Assembly: GCF_022682305.1 (NCBI RefSeq)
Contig: NZ_CP093528.1
Span: forward strand, 1,687,501 to 1,751,500
From: Shinella zoogloeoides
GTDB lineage: Bacteria; Pseudomonadota; Alphaproteobacteria; Rhizobiales; Rhizobiaceae
Length of the DNA: 64,000 bases
Direction of reading: 5' to 3'
In this document: piece after piece, positions 40,401-51,857 of the stretch
Layout of the letters: every line of letters begins with the position of its first letter
How positions within the stretch are numbered: position 1 is the stretch's first letter
Program-made: the position numbers and the translations under genes
The notes under the pieces: generated by a model
What the model saw: the letters and a program-made list of their open reading frames with translations, nothing else
What the model was told of the DNA's origin: nothing
Databases searched by the model: none

Positions 40401-41764
40401 AGATTGACGGTAGGAATCTTGATTGGACCGCTCCGCTAACCGGACACGACTGGCGTGACGATGAGCTTATGCTGGCAGTCGCATGGCTTAAGAGCCTGGT
40501 ACCGCATCGTGAAATAGAGCGGCGGCTCGAAGCTGCGAAAACGCGCCTCGCAGTAGCCAGGCAACGCCAAAGAGATGGAGAACGCTCCGTTCTGTTCGAC
40601 GAGAGCGACACGATCGCATGGTATATTCTTCAGGCGGAATCGTTCGCAACGGACCGGATGTATGTCGCCCCCGAGGGCATAATGCGTGCCGTGCCGTATC
40701 TTACCCGCATCGGGAAGGAGCTTCCGCTCATGCTTTCCGTAAAAGGTGCGGAAGAGCGTGCAGCGCGGATGATGACCTCGGATAAAAGTCAGCCTGACGG
40801 AGCGCTTTTCGAATTGCTCGTCAGTCTGGCGTGGAAGCGCAACGGCTGGAAAAATGTGGAGTTCCTGCCCGAGAAAAGGGGGATCGCGAGAACGCCGGAC
40901 CTTTTGGCATCGAAGCCTCGTACAAGGTGGGCTATTGAATGCAAGCGAATGGTTCCATCGACGTATGCGAAGAGTGAACGTGCGGCAGGGATGAAACTCG
41001 CGGAGCCGGTTCATACCCTCATGCTCGAACGCTACTCATCCCACGTCGTCGAGGTGATCTACAACGTCGAGCTTTCGGATATTCCGGACGACTATCTCGT
41101 ACGCATGGTCGATAGGGCCTTGAAACGCAAGATTTCGCAGGCATGGAGCGACGAAATCTCGAAAGGAATTGTCCGGCCGGTGGAATGGAGCCTCGTACGT
41201 GGCGTGATGGCCCATGATTTTGTCTATTACGGCGGCAGCCGGATGATCGAGCTTCTCACAGGACGATATGAGGAAGATGCGGACTACAGCATGGCTGCGA
41301 AATGGCGGCCAAGAGCCGACAAGCCGGAATACGCGGACGCGATCTACCAGGCTAGCGTCGTCGTTTGGGGCGGCGTTGCGGCAGAAGCTTCTCGTCGCAA
41401 AGCAGGACATTTCCGACGCGTCTTAGCAAATGCGGAGGGCCAGCTGCCTCCCGATATTCCTGGCGTTATTCACGTTGGGATCGAAAGTAAATCCGGTAGG
41501 TTCGTCGACTTTTTCCGGGATATGCAAAATCGCTCGCAGGCGCGATCATTCCAGCCCACGACCTCGCATCTGCGTTGGGTGTACGCAAATCATTTCATAC
41601 CCGAGGACACCACGCGCCGCGACGAGTCTTGGGCGATGACTGAGACGATGGCGCCATATCGGGTGGGGAAGCACGGCACAAAGTCTCCACTTCCCGGGCA
41701 TATGCTCGTGTCACCCGAAGACGAAACCGTTCCCGGGCCGCACTGGAAGGGGCCATGGAATTGA
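40397..41764 (+). CDS. Argonaute-associated protein 2 with internal PD-(D/E)XK nuclease core
   Basis: 455 residues, ATG overlapping the preceding stop by 4 bases (ATGA). A nuclease-type core sits in the middle: E139 (LFELLVSLAWKRNGW), D168 in RTPDLLA and E181-C-K183 in WAIECKRM. The N-terminal 110 residues are helical and charged; the C-terminal 200 residues are unassigned. It shows no overall likeness to the gene before it, so the two nuclease signatures are separate acquisitions. It is the last gene of the island before its right end. I do not recognise a named family. Confidence 0.7.
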   Translation: MKIDGRNLDWTAPLTGHDWRDDELMLAVAWLKSLVPHREIERRLEAAKTRLAVARQRQRDGERSVLFDESDTIAWYILQAESFATDRMYVAPEGIMRAVPYLTRIGKELPLMLSVKGAEERAARMMTSDKSQPDGALFELLVSLAWKRNGWKNVEFLPEKRGIARTPDLLASKPRTRWAIECKRMVPSTYAKSERAAGMKLAEPVHTLMLERYSSHVVEVIYNVELSDIPDDYLVRMVDRALKRKISQAWSDEISKGIVRPVEWSLVRGVMAHDFVYYGGSRMIELLTGRYEEDADYSMAAKWRPRADKPEYADAIYQASVVVWGGVAAEASRRKAGHFRRVLANAEGQLPPDIPGVIHVGIESKSGRFVDFFRDMQNRSQARSFQPTTSHLRWVYANHFIPEDTTRRDESWAMTETMAPYRVGKHGTKSPLPGHMLVSPEDETVPGPHWKGPWN

Positions 41765-42009
41765 GCGGATACGGCGTGTCCTTGGAAGGTCCGGTCGAAA
41801 CACTGCCTACAATTAATTCGTGACGCCTCCCTATCAGACCATTGCCACGTTATTAATTTGACGCGAGAATTGTAAACATAGGAGGCGAATGCGGGTCACC
41901 AATGAGAGCGAAGTTTACAAATTTGAGGAGTGAGTGCCAAAGAAGTACGCTGGAAACCCTGCTTTACCGGGTCTCTCTCTCTCAGTTTGCAATTTGGACT
42001 CTCTATTAC
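41765..42009. other. Right end of the island with recombinase-site repeats
   Basis: AT-rich and gene-free. It carries TTGTAAAC-type motifs at 41870-41877 (direct), 41913-41920 (inverted, exact) and 41986-41993 (inverted, GTTTGCAA), mirroring those at the left end. Read inward from the right core, CAAACTGAGAGAGAGACCC resembles TAAACTAAGACACCC of the left end. Confidence 0.6.
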
Positions 42010-42016
42010 CGTTCTG
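42010..42016. other. Right attachment core of the genomic island (attR)
   Basis: CCGTTCT, the second copy of the 7-bp core from the ssb 3' end (12221-12227). It is followed by GAGAACGG, which completes the dyad of the empty site, and then by a terminator that fits ssb. Confidence 0.65.
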
Positions 42017-42029
42017 AGAACGGGAACGA

Positions 42030-42057
42030 AAGGCCGGCCTGAGCGCCGGCCTTTTTC
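42030..42057 (+). terminator. Intrinsic terminator, probably that of ssb before island insertion
   Basis: AAAGGCCGGC and GCCGGCCTTTTT form a strong stem followed by a T run. It now sits just outside the right island edge, while ssb has no terminator next to its stop. Deleting the island would place it about 20 bases after ssb. Confidence 0.85.
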
Positions 42058-42095
42058 TTTGGCGCCCGGCATTCTCGCGCGAAGGGAGGCATGGC

Positions 42096-42515
42096 ATGCG
42101 CGATGAAAGGACGGAAAGGGACGTGCTTTTCCTGCGCCCCGGCGAGGGGCGTGCCTATCCGCTCGGGCGGATGAATGCCGTCTTCAAGGCGGATCACGGT
42201 GAAACGGACAGCGCCTACAGCGTCTCCGAATGGTGGCTCGAACCGCAGACGACAGGGCCGGGCGCTCACGCCCATGATGAGAATATCGAGCTTTTCTACG
42301 TGATCGAAGGTGTCGCCAGCATCCTTGCCGGCGCGGAATGGCTGGAAGCGCCGGCGGGCAGTTTCATACGCATTCCGGCAGGCGTGCTGCACGATTTCGA
42401 GAACCGCACGGATCGGCGGGCCGGCCTGCTGAATGTCTTCCTGCCCGGCGGCTTCGAGGAGAATATGCCAGCCATCGCGACGTGGTTTGCCGAGAACCCG
42501 CCCGTCAGCCGGTAA
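42096..42515 (+). CDS. Cupin-domain protein
   Basis: 139 residues with GGGAGGC upstream of the ATG. The single cupin barrel has the metal-binding motif HAHDENIELFYVIEGVAS (two His, one Glu) and the second histidine motif in GVLHDFENRTD. Such proteins are small metal-dependent isomerases, dioxygenases or sugar-binding domains; no substrate can be named. Its 3' end overlaps that of the convergent marC by 11 bases. Confidence 0.85.
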   Translation: MRDERTERDVLFLRPGEGRAYPLGRMNAVFKADHGETDSAYSVSEWWLEPQTTGPGAHAHDENIELFYVIEGVASILAGAEWLEAPAGSFIRIPAGVLHDFENRTDRRAGLLNVFLPGGFEENMPAIATWFAENPPVSR

Positions 42516-43134
42516 ACACCGACTTCACCCCGTCCACCACGAACTGCACGGCCAGCGCTGCGAGGATGACGCCGAGCAGGCGCGTGAGGATGGCGCGGCC
42601 GGTATTGCCGAGGAAGCGGTCAATGCGCTCGGCGATGACCAGCGACAGGAAGAGGATGCCGATACAGAGCGCGAGCACGCCGATGAGGGCGCCGCGCTCC
42701 AGGGCGGAGGGGAAGGAACCGGAGAGCAGGATCGTCGCGGAGATCGCGCCGGGGCCGGCAATCAGGGGCAACGCGAGCGGGAAGACGGCGATGTTGTGGA
42801 TATGGTCGCGGGTGATCGCCACTTCGCTGGTCTTCTCCTTCCGCTCGTTGCGGCGCTCGAAGATCATCTCGAAGGCGATCCAGAAGAGCAGGAGGCCGCC
42901 AGCGATGCGGAAGGCGCCGATGGAGATGCCGAGGAGCGACAGCACGCCCGCGCCCGTCAGCGCGAAGACGGCGAGGATGCAGAAGGCGATGAGCGAGCCG
43001 CGCAGCGCCACCTGCTTGCGCTGCGGCCGCGTCATGCCGACGGTGAGGCCAAGGAAGATCGGCGCGAGGCCCGGCGGATCGATGGTCACGAGCAGGGTCG
43101 TGATCGCGTTGACCACGAGATCGAGATTGAGCAT
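42505..43134 (-). CDS. MarC-family integral membrane protein
   Basis: 209 residues with six predicted membrane helices. The family pattern is visible in ITTLLVTIDPPGLAPIFLGLT and FPLALPLIAGPGAISATILL. MarC/UPF0056 proteins have no agreed function; the older link to multiple antibiotic resistance was not upheld. It is divergent from gyrA across a 237-base gap. Confidence 0.9.
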   Translation of the reverse strand: MLNLDLVVNAITTLLVTIDPPGLAPIFLGLTVGMTRPQRKQVALRGSLIAFCILAVFALTGAGVLSLLGISIGAFRIAGGLLLFWIAFEMIFERRNERKEKTSEVAITRDHIHNIAVFPLALPLIAGPGAISATILLSGSFPSALERGALIGVLALCIGILFLSLVIAERIDRFLGNTGRAILTRLLGVILAALAVQFVVDGVKSVFTG

Positions 43135-43371
43135 GCGGGCGTTCCCCTCGCCATTGAGCGGCCGTTTCGTCGGCCTTGTCGGCGCATTGTTAGGCGAGCG
43201 TGGCGCGGAAGGGAAGGGCGGCCGGAAAGTCGCGCCTTTCAGGTCATGAAAATGCGCAAATTGGCGGATTTCCTGGGAAAAGCCTGTTCAAAACCCTTGG
43301 CAAAATTGGCGCTTCCAGCCTCGGTAGGCTATAAAATTGCATCTGATTCTGAACAACGATCGTGACCGAAA

Positions 43372-46152
<2,781 letters not shown>

Positions 46153-46173
46153 GCGCAAGCCTTCCTCAAGACA

Positions 46174-46216
46174 TGAAAAAGCCGGACGGGCAGGGAACGA
46201 CCGTCCGGCTTTTCAT
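46174..46216 (+). terminator. gyrA terminator
   Basis: AAAAAGCCGGACGG and CCGTCCGGCTTTT form a long stem around about ten bases, ending in a T-rich run 60 bases after the gyrA stop. Confidence 0.88.
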
Positions 46217-46328
46217 TTGGTGCGGGCAGCCTGGAGGGTGCTGCCCGCCTTGACGGCGGCATGACGGCGTTGCCTTGATGGCCGCAATTCCTGATGCAAA
46301 ACCGCTTCGCGCTTTTGCTGGAATTGCT

Positions 46329-46475
46329 TTAGACGCCGAAGCCGCCTGCTTTCGTTTTCAGCTTCATCGCCTTCAACTCGGCGCGATCCCGTTTCAGGTC
46401 GAGAATCGTGCGCGCGAAGTCGAAGGTGAAGACGACGCTGATGAAGACCGTCGACACGATGGTGAGCACTGCCAT
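46329..46475 (-). CDS. Tiny membrane protein, 48 residues
   Basis: Starts at the ATG 46473-46475 with GAGG nine bases upstream. The product MAVLTIVSTVFISVVFTFDF... has one membrane helix (about 3-22) and then a basic tail (LKRDRAELKAMKLKTK). It lies 13 bases downstream of another tiny membrane-protein gene, so the two form a small operon. No known family is recognised. Confidence 0.5.
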   Translation of the reverse strand: MAVLTIVSTVFISVVFTFDFARTILDLKRDRAELKAMKLKTKAGGFGV

Positions 46476-46488
46476 GATGCCATTCACC

Positions 46489-46614
46489 TCAGCGCAGCCA
46501 CTTGCCGCGCACGGCGGCCTTGGGCGCAGCCGGGCGATCTTCTTCGCGCAGCGCATGGATCGTTGCCGCGGTCAGCGCGATGAACATGGTCATGCAGAGA
46601 AGGGCGAGTGCCAT
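46489..46614 (-). CDS. Tiny membrane protein, 41 residues
   Basis: Starts at the ATG 46612-46614 with AAGGAA upstream. MALALLCMTMFIALTAATIH gives one membrane helix, followed by a short charged tail ending GKWLR. It precedes the 48-residue gene on the same strand. No known family; the pair is typical in size of unannotated stress or regulatory membrane peptides. Confidence 0.5.
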   Translation of the reverse strand: MALALLCMTMFIALTAATIHALREEDRPAAPKAAVRGKWLR

Positions 46615-46864
46615 TTTCGTATTCCTTCCAGCCTTAAGGAAACGCGTTACTTGTTCCGTTGCGTTCGGTCAGGGTAATGCGCGGATGCGAACTTTGTTCC
46701 AGACCTCTATGCTGGCACTTAAACATGACGTGCCTGAAATGGTCTTGAACGGCCCATTCACGCGGGGTTCATGTTCTTCACAGGGGACAGTCGCGGCTGC
46801 GACAGGCCGCGCCCTTGCGGAAAAAGGCGGTCCATGACACAAGGCGGCAAACGGGACCCCGCCG

Positions 46865-47359
46865 ATGACAGTCGCCTTCTATCCTGGCTCTTTCGATCCG
46901 ATCACCAACGGTCATATCGACGTTCTGGTGCAGGCGCTCAACGTGGCGCCGAAGGTTATCGTCGCCATCGGCATTCATCCGGGCAAGACACCGCTCTTCA
47001 CCTTCGAGGAGCGCGCCAGCCTCATCCGCCAGTCCATTGCGGGCGTCCTGCCGGAGCGGGCAGGGGATGTCAGCGTCGTCTCCTTCTCCAACCTCGTGGT
47101 CGACGCCGCCCGCGCGCATGACGCGCCTCTCCTGATCCGCGGCCTGCGCGACGGCACGGACCTCGATTATGAGATGCAGATGGCGGGCATGAACCGTCAG
47201 ATGGCGCCGGGTGTCCAGACTGTATTTCTGCCGGCGGGCGTTTCCTCGCGGCCCATTACCGCCACATTGGTCCGCCAGATCGCGGCGATGGGCGGCGATG
47301 TCAGTGCCTTTGTCCCGGCGCCCGTGCTTGCGGCCCTCAAGGCCCGCCAGAAGAGCTGA
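46865..47359 (+). CDS. coaD: Phosphopantetheine adenylyltransferase
   Basis: 164 residues. CoaD catalyses the fourth step of coenzyme A synthesis, joining phosphopantetheine and ATP. The nucleotidyl-transferase motif TNGHIDV (H/TxGH) is near residue 14-20, and the family pattern ending PVSS-like appears as [17 protein letters not shown]. ISSRs are absent but the overall fold signature is intact. It is upstream of ppiA with 31 bases between them, a common rhizobial order. Confidence 0.94.
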   Translation: MTVAFYPGSFDPITNGHIDVLVQALNVAPKVIVAIGIHPGKTPLFTFEERASLIRQSIAGVLPERAGDVSVVSFSNLVVDAARAHDAPLLIRGLRDGTDLDYEMQMAGMNRQMAPGVQTVFLPAGVSSRPITATLVRQIAAMGGDVSAFVPAPVLAALKARQKS

Positions 47360-47390
47360 GCCACAACCTGAACCCCTCAAGGGAGCTATC

Positions 47391-47957
47391 ATGCGCATTC
47401 TCCGTCACGCCTTTGCAGGAGCCTTGTTCCTGGCGACCGCCACGAGCGCCTTCGTTGCCCAGGCCGCAGATTTCATCACGATCCAGCTCAAGGACGGCCC
47501 GGTCGTCATCGAGCTGAACGACAAGGCGCCCAAGCACGCCGAGCGCATCAAGGCGCTGGCCGCCGCCGGCGAATACGACAACGTCGCCTTCCACCGCGTC
47601 ATCAAGGGCTTCATGGCCCAGACCGGCGACGTGCAGTTCGGCGACATGGAAAACGGCTTCCAGCCGCAGGCGGCCGGCACGGGCGGCTCCAGCCAGCCGG
47701 ACCTTCCGGCCGAGTTCTCCGATATCCCGTTCGAACGCGGCACGGTCGGCATGGCCCGCGCGCAGGATCCGAATTCGGCCAATTCGCAGTTCTTCATCAT
47801 GTTCGCCCCCGGCGACTTCCTGAACGGCCAGTACACGGTCGTCGGCAAGGTCGTTTCGGGCATGGAGAATGTCGACAAGATCAAGCTCGGCGACGACGCC
47901 AACAACGGCTCGGTCACCGATCCGGACCGCATGATCAAGGTCACCGTCGGCAAGTAA
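47391..47957 (+). CDS. ppiA: Periplasmic peptidyl-prolyl cis-trans isomerase (cyclophilin)
   Basis: 188 residues with an N-terminal signal peptide (about 1-24, ending FVAQA). GGGAG precedes ATG 47391. The cyclophilin core has FHRVIKGFMAQTGDV and NSANSQFFIMFAP. It helps fold exported proteins. It is followed 81 bases later by a cytosolic paralogue, so a duplication produced the pair. Confidence 0.93.
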   Translation: MRILRHAFAGALFLATATSAFVAQAADFITIQLKDGPVVIELNDKAPKHAERIKALAAAGEYDNVAFHRVIKGFMAQTGDVQFGDMENGFQPQAAGTGGSSQPDLPAEFSDIPFERGTVGMARAQDPNSANSQFFIMFAPGDFLNGQYTVVGKVVSGMENVDKIKLGDDANNGSVTDPDRMIKVTVGK

Positions 47958-48038
47958 GCCCCCACATTTCGATTTTCGCCTGTTGCAATCGCAGAACCGC
48001 GACCCATTTGCGGGGCAGGCTTTAGAAGGAGAGAGACC

Positions 48039-48554
48039 ATGGCCGAGATCAAGGATCCGGAAAACACCATCATCATGGAAACCACGAAGGGGAAGGTGGT
48101 CATCCAGCTTCTTCCGGATCTCGCACCGGGACACGTCGCGCGCATCAAGGAACTGGCGCGCGAAGGCGCCTATGACGGCGTCGTCTTCCACCGCGTGATC
48201 GAGGACTTCATGGCCCAGACCGGTGACGTCCAGTACGGCAAGACCGGCGGCAAGGACTTCAACCCGGCCCGCGCCGGCATGGGCGGCTCCGAAAAGCCGG
48301 ACCTCAAGGCCGAATTCTCCAACATGAGCCATGTGCGCGGCACCTGCTCCATGGCCCGCAGCCAGATGCCGAACTCCGCCAACTCGCAGTTCTTCATCTG
48401 CTTCACCGACGCGCCCTGGCTCAACAAGCAGTACTCCGTCTGGGGCCAGGTCGTCGAAGGCATGGAGAACATCGACAAGATCAAGCGCGGCGAGCCGGTG
48501 CGCGATCCCGACACCATCGTTTCGATGAAGGTTGCCGCCGACGTAGCGGCCTGA
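48039..48554 (+). CDS. ppiB: Cytosolic peptidyl-prolyl cis-trans isomerase (cyclophilin)
   Basis: 171 residues, no signal peptide. FHRVIEDFMAQTGDV and SQMPNSANSQFFICF form the active-site loop. GGAGAGAGACC precedes the ATG. It is a close paralogue of the preceding periplasmic enzyme and is expected to work in the cytosol. Confidence 0.94.
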   Translation: MAEIKDPENTIIMETTKGKVVIQLLPDLAPGHVARIKELAREGAYDGVVFHRVIEDFMAQTGDVQYGKTGGKDFNPARAGMGGSEKPDLKAEFSNMSHVRGTCSMARSQMPNSANSQFFICFTDAPWLNKQYSVWGQVVEGMENIDKIKRGEPVRDPDTIVSMKVAADVAA

Positions 48555-48572
48555 TAGAAAACCGACGTTTTC

Positions 48573-48606
48573 GACCGCGCTCGCCACGGCGGGCGCGGTT
48601 TTTCTT
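48573..48606 (+). terminator. ppiB terminator
   Basis: ACCGCGCTCGCC and the following GGCGGGCGCGGT pair, with a TTTTT run after them, about 20 bases past the ppiB stop. Confidence 0.85.
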
Positions 48607-48629
48607 TGCGCTTTTCAAGGACCGGCACC

Positions 48630-49079
48630 ATGGCTGCATTCCTCTGGGCGCTGCTCGGCATTGCGGCCGGCGCGTGCATCGCAATTCAGGCTCCCATCAA
48701 TGCCATGCTCGGCCGCGGGCTCGGCATGCCGGTCGCCGCCGCCTTCATCTCCTTCTTCGCGGGTGCGCTGCTGCTTGCTCTCGTCGTCGCCGCCACGACC
48801 GCCTTCGAAGGCCGCTCGCCCGACTGGCGCGGGCCGGACCTCTGGCTGTATATCGCCGGCGGCGCGCTCGGCACGGTCTATGTCACGACCGCCATCTACC
48901 TGACCCCGCGTATCGGGGCCGCCGCCGTCATGGCCTTCGCCGTTTCCGGCCAGCTTCTCGCCGGCATCCTGCTCGACCGTATCGGTTTCCTCGGCATGGC
49001 GGTGCGTGAAATCTCCGTGGGCCGCGTCGCCGGCGCCGGAATGCTCGTTGCCGGCGCGCTGATGATCCGCTTCCTCTGA
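48630..49079 (+). CDS. DUF606-type (YdcZ-like) DMT transporter
   Basis: 149 residues from ATG 48630 with five membrane helices. [33 protein letters not shown] and [21 protein letters not shown] are characteristic of the YdcZ family, half-size members of the drug/metabolite transporter group that probably work as dimers. Substrate unknown. It is eight bases upstream of queA, perhaps in one transcript. Confidence 0.85.
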   Translation: MAAFLWALLGIAAGACIAIQAPINAMLGRGLGMPVAAAFISFFAGALLLALVVAATTAFEGRSPDWRGPDLWLYIAGGALGTVYVTTAIYLTPRIGAAAVMAFAVSGQLLAGILLDRIGFLGMAVREISVGRVAGAGMLVAGALMIRFL

Positions 49080-49087
49080 GATATTTC

Positions 49088-50155
49088 ATGCGCGTCGACC
49101 TCTTCGATTTCGATCTGCCGGAAGAAAACATCGCGCTGCGCCCGGTAACGCCGCGCGAGGCGGCAAAGCTGCTCGTCGTCCAACCGGAGACCGCGACACC
49201 CTATCGGGACTTCACCGTCGGCGACCTGCCGTCGCTGCTGCGCGCCGGCGATGCGCTGGTCTTCAACGATACGCGCGTCATTCCCGCCCAGCTCGAAGGC
49301 ATCCGCCATCGCGAAGGGGCGGGCGGCCAGAAGGTGTCCGCTACGCTGCACATGCGTATTGCCGGAGACCGCTGGAAGGCTTTCGCCAAGCCGGGAAAAC
49401 GCATCAAGCCGGGTGACCGGATCACCTTCGGCGCGGGCGAGGCGCTTTCGGCCATCATTGAGGAGAAGGGCGAGGGCGGTGAAGTTACCCTGCATTTCGA
49501 CGCCTCCGGCCCCGCGCTGGACCGCGCGATTGCGACGGTCGGCCATATCCCGCTTCCACCCTATATCGCTTCCAAGCGCGCCGACGACGAGGCAGACCGC
49601 AAGGACTACCAGACGATCTACGCCCGCGAGGAAGGGGCCGTCGCCGCCCCGACCGCCGGCCTCCATTTCACCGATGCGCTCTTCGAAAAGCTCGACGCGC
49701 TCGGCGTCGAACGGCATTTCGTGACGCTGCATGTCGGCGCGGGCACCTTCCTGCCGGTCAAGGCGGACGATACGACCGAACACGTCATGCATGAAGAGAT
49801 CGGCTACGTCTCACAGGAGACGGCCGCCGCGCTCAATGCCGTGAAGGCGAGGGGCGGGCGCATCGTCTCGGTCGGCACGACGTCGTTGCGCCTTCTCGAA
49901 AGCGCGGCCGATCCCGATGGCACAATCAAGTCCTGGTCCGGCGCGACGGGTATCTTCATCACCCCCGGCTACCGCTTTCGCACGGCCGATATCCTGATGA
50001 CCAACTTCCACCTGCCGAAGTCGACGCTCTTCATGCTCGTCTCGGCTTTCTCCGGCCTCGAGACGATGCGCGGCGCCTATGCCCACGCCATTTCGACCGG
50101 CTACCGCTTCTATTCCTACGGCGACTCCAGCCTGCTTTTCCGGGACCACCGATGA
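49088..50155 (+). CDS. queA: S-adenosylmethionine:tRNA ribosyltransferase-isomerase
   Basis: 355 residues. QueA transfers the ribosyl moiety of SAM to 7-aminomethyl-deazaguanine in tRNA, the penultimate queuosine step. The conserved start [19 protein letters not shown] and the motifs [10 protein letters not shown] and [17 protein letters not shown] are present. Its stop overlaps the tgt start (ATGA), so the two enzymes of the same pathway are coupled. Confidence 0.96.
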   Translation: MRVDLFDFDLPEENIALRPVTPREAAKLLVVQPETATPYRDFTVGDLPSLLRAGDALVFNDTRVIPAQLEGIRHREGAGGQKVSATLHMRIAGDRWKAFAKPGKRIKPGDRITFGAGEALSAIIEEKGEGGEVTLHFDASGPALDRAIATVGHIPLPPYIASKRADDEADRKDYQTIYAREEGAVAAPTAGLHFTDALFEKLDALGVERHFVTLHVGAGTFLPVKADDTTEHVMHEEIGYVSQETAAALNAVKARGGRIVSVGTTSLRLLESAADPDGTIKSWSGATGIFITPGYRFRTADILMTNFHLPKSTLFMLVSAFSGLETMRGAYAHAISTGYRFYSYGDSSLLFRDHR

Positions 50156-51282
50156 CCGATACCTTCCAGTTCAAGCTTCTCGCCACCGACGGCAAGGCCC
50201 GCCGCGGCGAGGTCTCCATGCCGCGCGGCACGATACGCACGCCGGCCTTCATGCCCGTCGGCACGGTGGGCACGGTCAAGGCGATGTATCTCGACCAGGT
50301 GCGCGAGCTTGGCGCCGACATCATCCTCGGCAACACCTATCACCTGATGCTGCGCCCCGGCCCGGAACGCGTCGCGCGCCTCGGCGGCCTGCACGAGCTG
50401 ATCCGCTGGCCGCACCCGATCCTCACCGATTCGGGCGGCTTCCAGGTCATGTCGCTCTCGGGGCTGCGCAAGCTCGACGAGCAGGGCGTCACCTTCAAGA
50501 GCCACGTCGACGGCGCGCTGCATCACATGTCGCCGGAGCGCTCCATCGAGATCCAGGGCCTGCTCGACAGCGATATCCAGATGCAGCTCGATGAATGCGT
50601 GGCGCTGCCGGCATCCCCGAAGGAAATCGAGCGCGCCATGGAAATGTCGCTGCGCTGGGCCGAGCGCTGCAAGGTGGCCTTCGGCGACCAGCCGGGCAAG
50701 GCGATGTTCGGCATCGTGCAGGGTGGCGACATTCCGCAGTTGCGCGTGCGGTCCGCGCAGGCGCTGGCCGAACTGAACCTCAAGGGCTACGCCATCGGCG
50801 GCCTTGCCGTCGGCGAGCCGCAGGAGGTCATGCTCGACATGATCGACACCACCATCCCGCACATGCCTTTCGAGAAGCCGCGCTATCTGATGGGCGTCGG
50901 CACGCCGGACGACATGCTGAAATCCGTCGCCCGCGGCGTCGACATGTTCGACTGCGTGATGCCGACCCGCTCCGGACGCCACGGCCTTGCCTTCACCCGG
51001 CGCGGCCGCATCAACCTGCGCAACGCCCGCCATGCCGAGGACATGCGCCCGCTGGACGAGGAATCGAACTGCCCGGCCGCCCGCGACTATTCGCGCGCCT
51101 ACCTGCACCACCTCATCCGCGCCAACGAATCCCTCGGCGGCATGCTGCTGACGTGGAACAATCTCTCCTACTACCAGGATTTGATGGCCGGAATCCGCAA
51201 GGCGATCGAGGAAGGCCGCTTCGCCGACTTCATGGCGGAAACGCAGGAGAACTGGGCAAGGGGCGACCTCGCCCCTCTCTGA
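50152..51282 (+). CDS. tgt: tRNA-guanine transglycosylase with altered zinc site
   Basis: 376 residues. TGT exchanges guanine 34 of tRNA for preQ1. The TIM-barrel active-site motifs [11 protein letters not shown] and [11 protein letters not shown] are intact. The usual zinc motif C-x-C-x-x-C before YSRAYLHHL reads S-N-C-P-A-A-R-D, so two of the three cysteines are replaced by Ser and Ala while the histidine (HHL) remains. Length is normal, and coupling to queA indicates it is in use. Confidence 0.95.
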   Translation: MTDTFQFKLLATDGKARRGEVSMPRGTIRTPAFMPVGTVGTVKAMYLDQVRELGADIILGNTYHLMLRPGPERVARLGGLHELIRWPHPILTDSGGFQVMSLSGLRKLDEQGVTFKSHVDGALHHMSPERSIEIQGLLDSDIQMQLDECVALPASPKEIERAMEMSLRWAERCKVAFGDQPGKAMFGIVQGGDIPQLRVRSAQALAELNLKGYAIGGLAVGEPQEVMLDMIDTTIPHMPFEKPRYLMGVGTPDDMLKSVARGVDMFDCVMPTRSGRHGLAFTRRGRINLRNARHAEDMRPLDEESNCPAARDYSRAYLHHLIRANESLGGMLLTWNNLSYYQDLMAGIRKAIEEGRFADFMAETQENWARGDLAPL

Positions 51283-51288
51283 AACAGG

Positions 51289-51702
51289 TCATATCTCCGG
51301 CCCCGGCGCGGCGCGCACCATATGCACGCCGTTGATCCTGTAGCTGCCGTCCGGCTGCTTCAGGAGCTGGTAGAGCGCCGTCCAGTCCTTGCCGTCCGGG
51401 CCGGAGATCAGCACTTCCTGCAGCACCATGTCTCCCTCGACCTTCGAACGCCCGAAGGCGAAATTGCCCGCGCGATAGACCGGCGCATAGCCCTTCTTCA
51501 CCATGTCGAAGAAGGCGCCTTCCGTTGGGAATTTTTCACGAATCGTCGGTGAGGCAAAGGAATAGGCCGTCCTCGCATCATCCTTCAGGAAGGCGGCGAT
51601 CTGCCTCTGGATGATGTCCTGCGCCGTGTCGACAGGCTCTTCAGCCATCGCGGCAGACAGCGGCAGGCAGATGCAAAGGAACATGGCGGCTGGCATTTTC
51701 AT
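51289..51702 (-). CDS. DUF4864 exported protein
   Basis: 137 residues from the ATG 51700-51702, with GGAGGG upstream. A signal peptide covers about 1-20 (AMFLCICLPLSAAMA). The rest fits DUF4864, an NTF2/SnoaL-like fold: DIIQRQIAAFLKDDARTAYSFASP and GPDGKDWTALYQLLKQPDGSYRINGV. Function unknown; likely periplasmic. An upstream in-frame extension to 51759 lacks signal-peptide logic. Confidence 0.82.
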   Translation of the reverse strand: MKMPAAMFLCICLPLSAAMAEEPVDTAQDIIQRQIAAFLKDDARTAYSFASPTIREKFPTEGAFFDMVKKGYAPVYRAGNFAFGRSKVEGDMVLQEVLISGPDGKDWTALYQLLKQPDGSYRINGVHMVRAAPGPEI

Positions 51703-51857
51703 GACGCACACTCCCTCCGGAAGTATCAGGATAGCATGCCTGCGCGCCGGGGTGCGCATCTTCTTTGCAAAGGATATAAAGTATATTTAATACTTCAAAA
51801 CAATAATTTACATAAAAAAATTAAAGTAATCTCGATGTTTCGCTACCGGGTGAGGGT

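Larger units (their letters stand above)
12221..42016. mobile_element. Genomic island with recombinase trio, integrated at the ssb 3' end
   Basis: About 29.8 kb. Left edge: CCGTTCT in the ssb stop region, followed by the recombinase operon. Right edge: the same 7 bases, then a terminator that suits ssb. Contents are lower in G+C than the flanks and consist of recombinases, a helicase, a soluble AAA+ protease, a decayed imuA, a broken type I restriction system with IS66, a toxin pair and an Argonaute operon. No plasmid or phage structural genes and no conjugation genes are present, so movement would need excision by the recombinases and transfer by other means. Confidence 0.75.

Noticed and set aside
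12230..42009. CRISPR array or cas genes in the island
   Set aside because: No regularly spaced direct repeats and no Cas-like protein; the repeats seen are isolated end motifs and dyads.
12230..42095. tRNA gene as integration site
   Set aside because: No tRNA-like cloverleaf at either edge; the repeated core is in the ssb stop region instead.
43362..43371. GTG 43362 as the gyrA start
   Set aside because: It is in another reading frame; the gyrA frame opens with TTG 43372, giving the N-terminus expected for rhizobial GyrA.
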